64,000 nucleotides of DNA from Halomarinibacterium sp041392205 (GTDB lineage: Bacteria; Bacteroidota; Bacteroidia; Flavobacteriales; Flavobacteriaceae), in assembly GCA_041392205.1 (NCBI GenBank), contig JAWKMO010000004.1, positions 62,001 through 126,000 of the forward strand, written 5' to 3'. The notes beneath the pieces were generated by a model. That model was not told the DNA's origin. It did no database searches and saw nothing but the letters and a program-made list of their open reading frames with translations. Numbering within the stretch: the stretch's first letter is position 1; every line of letters begins with the position of its first letter. The translations under genes were made by a program, and so were the position numbers. This document shows, one piece after another, positions 32,334-39,378 of this stretch.

Positions 32334-34538
32334 TTAAACTCTTGTAACTTTATCAATACCATTTATTTTTTTGATGTTTTTAACCAAGTTATCAAGGATG
32401 GCTTTATTTTTTACCATAACAATAATTTTTCCAGTAAATGTTCCACCATTTGTGTCGAAATGAACACTTTTCATGTCAATATGAAGGTTGTTAGAAATAA
32501 TTTTGGTTACGTTATTTACTAAGCCCATGGTGTCTATCCCCGAAATTAATAAAACGGCTTTAAACTCTTGCTGGGTAGAATCGATCCATTTTGTTGCAAT
32601 AATTCGGTACCCATAATTGCTTTGAAGTTGTATGGCATTAGGGCAGTTTTTTTTATGTACTTTAATTCCTTCGTTTATGGTTACAAACCCAAAAACATCG
32701 TCTCCCGGAATAGGATTGCAGCATTTGGACATTTTATAGTCCAGTTTTTCCTCTTCTTTTCCGAAAACCAATTGGTCGTATTTAATACTGAGCTCTTCTT
32801 TGTTTAGATCCTCTGGTGCGCTGGGTTTTCGAATTCTATTTTTAAAGAAACTCATAAACGCATTGCTACGTGAGGCAGCAAAATCCTTCAGCATTTGGTT
32901 ATCGATAATGCCGGCACCCACTCTATAAAAAAGATCTAAGCTTGTTTTTAATTTGAAATAATTTACCAGTTGGTTAACCGTTTTTTCATCTAAAGTTATT
33001 TTTAAAGATTTCAGTTTTCGGGTTAGCACTACTTTACCTTCTGCAGCGAGTTCTTTTTGTTCATCTTTAAGGGAAGATTTAATTTTTGAGATAGCTCTTG
33101 CGGTTGTTACATAATTAAGCCAGTTGGCAGAGGGTTTCGATTTTTCTGAAGTAATTACTTCTACTTGGTCACCACTCTTTAACTCGTGGCTTAATGGGGT
33201 GAGTTTGCTATTTACTTTTGCCCCTCTGGTATGCAAGCCCACTTCGGTATGCACGTGGAAAGCAAAATCTAGGGCTGTGGCTCCTTTGGGAAGTGAATAT
33301 AAATCTCCTTTGGGAGAAAACACAAAAATCTCCTTTGCGTATAAATTGAGTTTAAAATTTTCTACAAAGTCTACGGCATTTATTTCAGCGTTTTCGAGAG
33401 TGTCTTGTAACTTGTTAAGCCAGTCGTCTAGTCCGCCATCTTCTTTTTCGTTGTTTTTGTATTTGTAATGAGCTGCATAACCTTTTTCGGCAATTTCATT
33501 CATTCGATGGCTTCTAATTTGCACTTCCACCCAACGCCCTTTGGGACCCATTACGGTTATATGAAGGGCCTCATAACCCGTCGATTTGGGTGAGGAAATC
33601 CAATCGCGAAGTCGTGTGGGATTGGGCCGAAAATGATCGGTTACAATCGAATAGATTTTCCAAGCAAGGAATTTTTCGTTTTCGGGATCACTTTGGTAAA
33701 TAATTCGTAACGCAAACTTATCGTACACCTCATCAAAACTTACGTTTTGGGTTGTCATTTTTCTTCGGATTGAAAAAATGGATTTGGGGCGACCTTTTAT
33801 TTCATAATTCAATTTTTCGGCATCCAAAGAATCGCGTATTACTTTTGAAAAAGCCTCAATATAAGCATCTTGCTCTTCTTTACTTTCTTTTATTTTGCTT
33901 AAAATATCATGATAAACATCGGGTTCGGTATATTTTAAACCCAAATCTTCCAATTTGGTTTTAATGTTATAAAGCCCTATTCTGTGCGCTAAAGGAGCAT
34001 AAATGTAGAGTGTTTCTGAAGCAATTTTTACTTGCTTCGCAGGTGCCATGGAATCCATGGTTTGCATATTATGTAATCGATCGGCAATTTTTATGATAAT
34101 TACTCGAATGTCCTCATTTAATGTGAGTAACATTTTTCTAAAATTTTCAGCTTGAAGCGATACATCACTTTGATATTCTAGGGCCGAAATTTTGGTAAGA
34201 CCATCCACAATACGAGCGATGGTGTCGCCAAATAAACGTTCAATATCTAAGAGCGTGTAGGGAGTATCCTCCACCACATCATGCAACAATGCCGCTGCGA
34301 TAGAAGTAGCATCCAAACCAATTTCAGAAGCCACAATTTTTGCTACTGCAATAGGATGAAAAATATAGGCTTCGCCGCTTTTTCTACGTTGCTCTTTATG
34401 GGCATCTACTGCCACATCAAACGCCGAACGAATCAATTTTTTATCGGCAGCAGAAAGCGTACGGTAACTAATTTTTAATAGCTCCTTATACTGCTTGGTT
34501 ATTTTTTTATTTTCTTCTTCAATGAGGGCTTCTGTCAT
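32334..34538 (-). CDS. Bifunctional (p)ppGpp synthetase/hydrolase (RelA/SpoT family)
   Basis: A 734-residue long RSH enzyme with full architecture: HD hydrolase domain (H61, H86-D87 in ALLHDVVEDTPYTL), synthetase domain (GRPKSIFSIRRKM, then STGYEALHITVMGP), TGS domain starting near LYAKEIFVFSPKGDL, helical region with MSKCCNPIPGDDV, and a C-terminal ACT domain. Both catalytic halves look intact, so it can make and degrade the alarmone. Bacteroidota usually have one such enzyme. It precedes fur-purA, and (p)ppGpp directly inhibits PurA in other bacteria, which makes the neighbourhood notable. Confidence 0.96.
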   Translation of the reverse strand: MTEALIEEENKKITKQYKELLKISYRTLSAADKKLIRSAFDVAVDAHKEQRRKSGEAYIFHPIAVAKIVASEIGLDATSIAAALLHDVVEDTPYTLLDIERLFGDTIARIVDGLTKISALEYQSDVSLQAENFRKMLLTLNEDIRVIIIKIADRLHNMQTMDSMAPAKQVKIASETLYIYAPLAHRIGLYNIKTKLEDLGLKYTEPDVYHDILSKIKESKEEQDAYIEAFSKVIRDSLDAEKLNYEIKGRPKSIFSIRRKMTTQNVSFDEVYDKFALRIIYQSDPENEKFLAWKIYSIVTDHFRPNPTRLRDWISSPKSTGYEALHITVMGPKGRWVEVQIRSHRMNEIAEKGYAAHYKYKNNEKEDGGLDDWLNKLQDTLENAEINAVDFVENFKLNLYAKEIFVFSPKGDLYSLPKGATALDFAFHVHTEVGLHTRGAKVNSKLTPLSHELKSGDQVEVITSEKSKPSANWLNYVTTARAISKIKSSLKDEQKELAAEGKVVLTRKLKSLKITLDEKTVNQLVNYFKLKTSLDLFYRVGAGIIDNQMLKDFAASRSNAFMSFFKNRIRKPSAPEDLNKEELSIKYDQLVFGKEEEKLDYKMSKCCNPIPGDDVFGFVTINEGIKVHKKNCPNAIQLQSNYGYRIIATKWIDSTQQEFKAVLLISGIDTMGLVNNVTKIISNNLHIDMKSVHFDTNGGTFTGKIIVMVKNKAILDNLVKNIKKINGIDKVTRV

Positions 34539-34620
34539 ACACTAAAAGTACAACTTTGGTTGGAATTTTACAATGCCTAATGTTTAATGAATAATTTTGT
34601 TTAAGACTGGAGGAAAGGCC

Positions 34621-34655
34621 CAAAACCCAAGACCCAAAACGCAAAACCCAAGACC
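34621..34655. repeat. Short direct repeat CAAAACCCAAGACC
   Basis: The 14-mer occurs at 34621-34634 and 34642-34655 with a partial CAAAACG between. It occupies the gap between the DUF1801 stop and the RelA/SpoT start. Otherwise this 116-bp gap holds nothing I can identify. Confidence 0.6.
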
Positions 34656-35041
34656 TATAACCTAACTACCCCCCCTTTTCTTTTAACAATGTTTTTGTAG
34701 TCCCATTGTATGGTTTTCGATTTATCTAGCCAACGTTGCAGTTGAGATTCATCAATTTCTGAAACGTTATTATAAAAAACAGAAGCATCTTTAAATTTTC
34801 CTCCCCGAACGTTTAGCCCCTCTTCCTCAAAACTGGCACCACTCCAAAACATGAGTCGGATCCCTTTTTTCTGTTTGCTATAGCCTACAATGGGGTTTTC
34901 GTCTAGAAACCAAACAGGATGCCCATGCCAAATTTTAGACTCGGCTTCGGAAAGATGTTGATTAATGAGTTGTTGTAATCCATCGCAAATGGCTTGGTCT
35001 TCTTGGGTTTGGGAGGTGTTGTAAATGGCTATGGGGTTCAT
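34655..35041 (-). CDS. DUF1801 (YdhG-like) family protein
   Basis: A 128-residue soluble protein with the DUF1801 pattern: SEAESKIWHGHPVWFLDENPIVGYS, KKGIRLMFWSGASFEEEGL and a closing TIQWDYKNIVKR helix. The family is found in many bacteria and its function is unknown. It is a single gene between the M48 peptidase (20 bp away) and the RelA/SpoT gene; its stop codon overlaps the end of a short direct repeat. Confidence 0.82.
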   Translation of the reverse strand: MNPIAIYNTSQTQEDQAICDGLQQLINQHLSEAESKIWHGHPVWFLDENPIVGYSKQKKGIRLMFWSGASFEEEGLNVRGGKFKDASVFYNNVSEIDESQLQRWLDKSKTIQWDYKNIVKRKGGVVRL

Positions 35042-35061
35042 AATTGATTCCTTTTAAGATA

Positions 35062-36294
35062 CTATTTTCCCAAATTCCTAAACCGCTGCAAGAGAGTAGG
35101 ATGCGAATAATGCATAAATACATAGGCTGGATGTGGTGTGAGGTTGCTCAAGCTATTTTTGGACAGTTTTTTTAAGGCTGAAATCAGAGGTTGGGCGGCG
35201 AAGGTATTTTTGGCATAGTCATCTGCTTCGTACTCAAACTTTCGTGAAAGGAGATTCATAAATAATCCGGTGATTTCAGAAATGGGAGTATATAAAATTC
35301 CGAAGGTAATCAACCCTATATGAAACGAAGGATTTGAAACCCCCAAGGCTTCCGAAAAAATGGGCAATCCCACAAAAAGGGAAAGCAGCCAAAAGGTAAT
35401 ACCCATCGTAATTGTAGAAGCAAAAAGATTGTAAATAATGTGTTTCCTTTTGTAATGCCCCACCTCGTGCGCCAACACGGCTACTATTTCTTCATCTTCC
35501 AAATCGTTGATTAAGGTATCGTATAAGGTGATGCGTTTTTCCCTCCCGAAGCCCGAAAAATAGGCATTGGCTTTGGTGCTTCGTTTGGAGCCGTCTATGA
35601 CAAAAATGTTTTGCAAACTAAAACCCACTTTGGTAGCATAGGCTTCTATTTTTGTTCGCAAGGAGCCTTCTTGCAAGGGAGTTTGTTTATTGAACAGCGG
35701 TACAATTAACCGTGCGTAAAATAGATTCAAGAAAATGGAAAAAAGAATCACAATCCCCCAAGCATAGAGCCAGAAATAGGCGCCTGTGGTTTGATAAAAC
35801 CAAATGATTAAAGATAACATTCCGCCGCCTAAAACGGCTGCCATCAACCAGCCTTTCAGTTTATCCAATAAGAACGTTTGTAGGGTAGTTTTGTTAAAAC
35901 CGTATTTCTCTTCAATCACAAAGGTGTGGTAATACGCAAACGGGGTGCTAAGAATATCACTTGCCAGCATAATTATTCCGAAGAAAATAAGGGCAATAAT
36001 AATTTCATTTTCAGAAAAGGAACGTGCGAGTTGGTCGACAAATTCAAATCCGCCCAAAAAGAAAAAGAAAAGGGTTGCTATTAATGAAATTGTGGAGGTA
36101 ACTATCCCAAATTTAAATTTTTCCTTTTTGTAGCGTTGCGATTTTTGATATTCCTCATAATCGTAAACATCGTTGAGTTCTTCCGGAAGGGCGTCGTTGA
36201 AATGTTTTGCATTAAAATAATCTAATAGCGTATCCATCAAAAAATTAATAACCAATAGGAAAATGATGATGTAAAAAAGGGTATTTGCAGACAT
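35062..36294 (-). CDS. M48 family membrane metallopeptidase (Ste24/CAAX protease-like)
   Basis: A 410-residue polytopic zinc peptidase with about seven membrane segments. The zinc motif is HEVGH (276-280) in VLAHEVGHYKRKH; the third ligand is the Glu of FEYEADDYA further on. The N-terminal YEEYQKSQRYKKEKFKFG and TPFAYYHTFVIEEKYGFN are typical of the Ste24 group (PF16491 + PF01435). In bacteria its targets are mostly unknown, probably misfolded membrane proteins. A possible promoter with -33 element inside a repeat lies upstream. Confidence 0.93.
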   Translation of the reverse strand: MSANTLFYIIIFLLVINFLMDTLLDYFNAKHFNDALPEELNDVYDYEEYQKSQRYKKEKFKFGIVTSTISLIATLFFFFLGGFEFVDQLARSFSENEIIIALIFFGIIMLASDILSTPFAYYHTFVIEEKYGFNKTTLQTFLLDKLKGWLMAAVLGGGMLSLIIWFYQTTGAYFWLYAWGIVILFSIFLNLFYARLIVPLFNKQTPLQEGSLRTKIEAYATKVGFSLQNIFVIDGSKRSTKANAYFSGFGREKRITLYDTLINDLEDEEIVAVLAHEVGHYKRKHIIYNLFASTITMGITFWLLSLFVGLPIFSEALGVSNPSFHIGLITFGILYTPISEITGLFMNLLSRKFEYEADDYAKNTFAAQPLISALKKLSKNSLSNLTPHPAYVFMHYSHPTLLQRFRNLGK

Positions 36295-36311
36295 AGGTGT
36301 TTTGTAAGTTT

Positions 36312-36346
36312 CAAAAATACAACATCCCCCTTAATCCCCCTTCAAA
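36312..36346 (-). promoter_or_regulatory. Putative promoter of the M48 gene, -33 element inside a repeat
   Basis: On the minus strand TTTG (36343-36346, inside repeat copy E), 23 bp spacing, then TATTTTTG (36312-36319). The box is 17 nt before ATG 36294. Spacing is at the long end of the Bacteroidota range. Confidence 0.4.
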
Positions 36347-36356
36347 GGGAAAATTT
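36322..36356. repeat. Intergenic palindromic repeat, CCCCC family (copy E)
   Basis: ACATCCCCCTTAATCCCCC then TTCAAAGGGAAAATTTA. It begins 1 bp beyond the stop of the RNA methyltransferase gene (36358) and may serve as its 3' hairpin. Confidence 0.75.
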
Positions 36357-36357
36357 A

Positions 36358-37164
36358 TTATATAAAATTGCGTTGCCGTTTCGCTTCAAATATTAAAATT
36401 CCTGCTGCCACTGAAACATTCATAGAGTCAATCTCGCCCTGCATAGGGATAATAACATTTTGTGTGCTATTTTCTAGCCACTCGTTGGAAAGCCCATCGG
36501 CTTCAGTACCAACAACTATGGCAGTAGGTTTGGTAAAATCGCAGTCTGAATAATTCTTAGATGCTTGTAATGCAGCACCGTAAATAGCGATCTCCTTTTC
36601 TTTTAAAAAGGCTATAATTTCTGAAGTGGTGCCCGTCGCTATTTGATTGGTAAACACACAACCCACACTGCTTCGTATGATATTGGGATTGTACATATCG
36701 GTTTTGGGATTGGCAATGAGTACCGCATCTACCTTTGCAGCATCTGCGGTGCGAAGCAAGGCTCCAATGTTTCCCGGCTTTTCAGGCGCTTCGGCTACTA
36801 AAATGAGTGGGTTTTCATTTTTGAATTGCAATGCAGAAAGGTGTAAATCCTTAGACTTACAGAGCGCTATCACCCCCTCAGTAGAAGAACGATAGGCTAT
36901 TTTTTCATACACTTCTTTGGAAACTTCGATGCTTTCAAAAGAAGTTTTAATTAATTTTTGAAGCTTTATTAATTCTTCTTCGGTAATTATTTCAGCACAA
37001 AACAATAGGCTTTCAGTCTCAAAACCTCCTTTAATAGCCATCCCAATTTCTCGTTGTCCTTCTACTACAAAAAGGCCTTGTTTTTTTCGCTCGCGGGATT
37101 TTTCAGAAAGCAATAACACTTGCTTGATTAGGGGGTTTTGAAGGCTGGAGATGTGTTTGTGCAT
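36358..37164 (-). CDS. TrmH/SpoU family RNA 2'-O-methyltransferase
   Basis: A 268-residue SPOUT enzyme with an N-terminal substrate-binding domain (PLIKQVLLLSEKSRERKKQGLFVVEGQREI) and the three knot motifs: PGNIGALLRTADA (motif 1), IVVGTEADGLS (motif 2) and IPMQGEIDSMNVSVAAGILIFE (motif 3). It methylates ribose in rRNA or tRNA; the target is unclear (TsnR/RlmB-like). A TAATTTTG box ends 5 nt before the ATG, so the transcript may be leaderless. It is divergent from the T9SS protein gene. Confidence 0.93.
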   Translation of the reverse strand: MHKHISSLQNPLIKQVLLLSEKSRERKKQGLFVVEGQREIGMAIKGGFETESLLFCAEIITEEELIKLQKLIKTSFESIEVSKEVYEKIAYRSSTEGVIALCKSKDLHLSALQFKNENPLILVAEAPEKPGNIGALLRTADAAKVDAVLIANPKTDMYNPNIIRSSVGCVFTNQIATGTTSEIIAFLKEKEIAIYGAALQASKNYSDCDFTKPTAIVVGTEADGLSNEWLENSTQNVIIPMQGEIDSMNVSVAAGILIFEAKRQRNFI

Positions 37165-37169
37165 AAATG

Positions 37170-37177
37170 CAAAATTA
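37170..37177 (-). promoter_or_regulatory. Putative -7 box of the TrmH-family gene
   Basis: The minus strand reads TAATTTTG, 5 nt before ATG 37164. No -33 at standard spacing was found, so it remains tentative. Confidence 0.4.
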
Positions 37178-37217
37178 CGATTATTAATTTCAGTATCTTG
37201 TGCAAAAAATTAAGGGA

Positions 37218-38132
37218 ATGAAAAAATTTCTATTTATCTTATTTTTGGGTTTTTCTAGTTCTTTAACGTTTGCGCAAGTGGTGGCAGGGGTTCCCGATGA
37301 TTTGGTTGAATGCGATGTAACTAATCCAGGAGATCAAACTGAAGTTTTCGACCTAACACAAACCGAAGAAGCTATTATTAATGGGCAAAGCAATGTTGTA
37401 GTTACGTATCACCTTACTTCTGGTGATGCTTTAAGCGGTTTTAATGCGCTTCCTAATCCAGAGGGCTACACCAACATTGCTAATCCGGAGCCCATATTTG
37501 CCCGATTGCAAAGTACTGCTGGTCAAGGATGGAGCATTACTTCATTTAGTTTGATTGTCCCCCTAATTGCCGAGATACAAAATCCTCCCCAAGATCTTTT
37601 TGTAAATGATGGCGATGGAAATTCGCAAGGAATTTTCGACCTAACGGTTAATGAAGCAACCGTTCTTGGGAATCAAGACCCTTTTAATTTTCAGTTTTCC
37701 TATTACGAATCTTTAGCAAATGCATCGAATTATACCAACCCCATAACCAATCCTGAAAACTATCAAAACAGTAGTAATCCGCAGACTATTTATGGAAGGA
37801 TTGATGCCTTACAATTAGGGTGTCAATTTACCCTTTTTCAATTCTCCCTTCAGGCGGATGGGCCCCTGGGCACTTCTGAAAATTCTTTTGAGGAAGATTT
37901 TCGTCTGTATCCTAATCCTAGTAAAAATAACATAACGATGTTTTCAAAAACATTTGTTTCTGAAGTATCACTAAAAATTTATACCCTTTCGGGCATGAAG
38001 GTATTTTCTGAAAGGTTCCTTCCTAATGCTGGAAAAATTTTGATAGACCTAACTCCTTTTGAATCGGGGATTTACGTTATTCAAATTTCTTCGGAAGGGA
38101 ATTCGATAACTAAGAAATTGATAAAAGTATAA
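37218..38132 (+). CDS. Secreted protein with T9SS type A sorting domain
   Basis: From ATG 37218 the product is 304 residues; the frame opens six codons earlier, but this ATG gives a clean signal peptide (MKKFLFILFL...TFAQ, cleavage near residue 20). Two copies of the CD-x(n)-FDLT-x(n)-YH/YY module follow (about 27-115 and 125-212; for example ECDVTNPGDQTEVFDLT and GDGNSQGIFDLTVNEAT). The C-terminal 80 residues hold YPNPS (231-235) and a KIYTLSGMKVF strand pattern, the type A sorting tail recognised by T9SS. It should be exported through the outer membrane and attached to the surface. The same module appears in the cut protein at 1-1338. Confidence 0.88.
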   Translation: MKKFLFILFLGFSSSLTFAQVVAGVPDDLVECDVTNPGDQTEVFDLTQTEEAIINGQSNVVVTYHLTSGDALSGFNALPNPEGYTNIANPEPIFARLQSTAGQGWSITSFSLIVPLIAEIQNPPQDLFVNDGDGNSQGIFDLTVNEATVLGNQDPFNFQFSYYESLANASNYTNPITNPENYQNSSNPQTIYGRIDALQLGCQFTLFQFSLQADGPLGTSENSFEEDFRLYPNPSKNNITMFSKTFVSEVSLKIYTLSGMKVFSERFLPNAGKILIDLTPFESGIYVIQISSEGNSITKKLIKV

Positions 38133-38135
38133 AGC

Positions 38136-39371
38136 TTAGTTGCTCTTTAATAGATGGTACTTAAATAGCGTATTGAAAATTTCATAAAAAGTTTCGTCTT
38201 GCAATTCATCGCCAATGCTCATATTGGTCATAAGTATTTTACCTATGCCATTTTCAGGAGAAAAATAGAGAAGCACGTTGGTGCCAAAATCATTACCGGC
38301 ATGACCTATACAACAGGGGAATGACAAATCCCAGCATAGACCATCAGGCATATCCATGAGTTTCGATTGCTTACTCATCATTTCGTTAAAAGATGCTTTT
38401 GAAAGTAAGCTACTTTCGCCTTCATATCCTTTCATCATTTCTTGGGTATAATTGATTAAATCGTTGGTATTGCTATATAAACCTCCATCCGGATACGAAA
38501 TAATGCTGTATTTGGGCAGTTCATTTTTCAATTCGTTGTAATAGGTAACATGGTTCCAAGTTTTTGCGGTTTCCAAATCCCAAGTGGAATGATTCATTCG
38601 CAAGGGGTCTAAAATATTTTTCTGTGTGTATTCATGATAAGGGGTTTTTGTTACCGTTTCAATAATGTAGGCTAAAAGTGTTGCCCCTAAATTGCTGTAT
38701 TCGTAATTTGCACCGGGTCTTTCATTTAAAAAAACACTCTTTTCATACCATTTTCCATGTATTGTTAATTTATTTTCTAAAAATTCTTGCAAGCTTAAAG
38801 GTTCTGTGTGATTAAATTTATGCAAGATAGGAGTATAAGCTTCTGGAAAATCTTCTTTTCTCAAAGGGTTTTCAAAGCGATAGCCTTCATCAGAATTTTC
38901 AGTGCTTCCAATGGAGGAAGTATGTGTTGCTAATTGCCTTAAAGTAATAACACTCTCTGGAAAATAAGGATTTTTAACTTGAAAAGGCAAATAAGTATTG
39001 ATGTCATCATCCAGCCCAACCAAACTATCTTCTACAGTTCTCATTAGTGCAATCCCAATAAGTGTTTTACTCACTGAAGCAATTATCTGAACATGTTCAG
39101 GCGTATACGGTTTCTTCTCTTTTAGATCTGCAAATCCAAATCCATGGTTAAACAAAATAGTATCTTTTGTAAAAATGGCGGTTACAAAACCAGGCAGTAC
39201 ATTTTTGTTTTGTAAAACCATTAAATCATTTTGAAGTGAGTCAATAGCATTTACATCCATCTCAATAGTTTCAGAAAGTATCTTGTTTTGGTCTTTTTTA
39301 AAGCTATTATGACAGCTAAGAGCAAAAAATATTAAAATAGAAATGAATAACCCGATGACTAATTTTCTCAT
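38136..39371 (-). CDS. Beta-lactamase-fold serine hydrolase lipoprotein
   Basis: The 411-residue protein has a lipoprotein signal (MRKLVIGLFI...FFALSC, lipid Cys at 20). The catalytic pattern of class C beta-lactamase relatives follows: SVSK with nucleophile S99 and K102, YSN in ANYEYSNLGATLLAYI, and HAGNDFG in place of the KTG/HTG box. Such enzymes include esterases and D-aminopeptidases; being a true beta-lactamase is unlikely. It starts 7 bp downstream of the six-hairpin glycosidase-like gene, so both lipoproteins are probably co-expressed and act at the same envelope site. Confidence 0.88.
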   Translation of the reverse strand: MRKLVIGLFISILIFFALSCHNSFKKDQNKILSETIEMDVNAIDSLQNDLMVLQNKNVLPGFVTAIFTKDTILFNHGFGFADLKEKKPYTPEHVQIIASVSKTLIGIALMRTVEDSLVGLDDDINTYLPFQVKNPYFPESVITLRQLATHTSSIGSTENSDEGYRFENPLRKEDFPEAYTPILHKFNHTEPLSLQEFLENKLTIHGKWYEKSVFLNERPGANYEYSNLGATLLAYIIETVTKTPYHEYTQKNILDPLRMNHSTWDLETAKTWNHVTYYNELKNELPKYSIISYPDGGLYSNTNDLINYTQEMMKGYEGESSLLSKASFNEMMSKQSKLMDMPDGLCWDLSFPCCIGHAGNDFGTNVLLYFSPENGIGKILMTNMSIGDELQDETFYEIFNTLFKYHLLKSN

Positions 39372-39378
39372 GATTAAA

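Noticed and set aside
38136..39371. Antibiotic-resistance beta-lactamase
   Set aside because: The fold and SxxK/YSN motifs match, but lipoprotein anchoring and the HAGNDFG box fit the broader esterase/peptidase-like group; no resistance role can be claimed.
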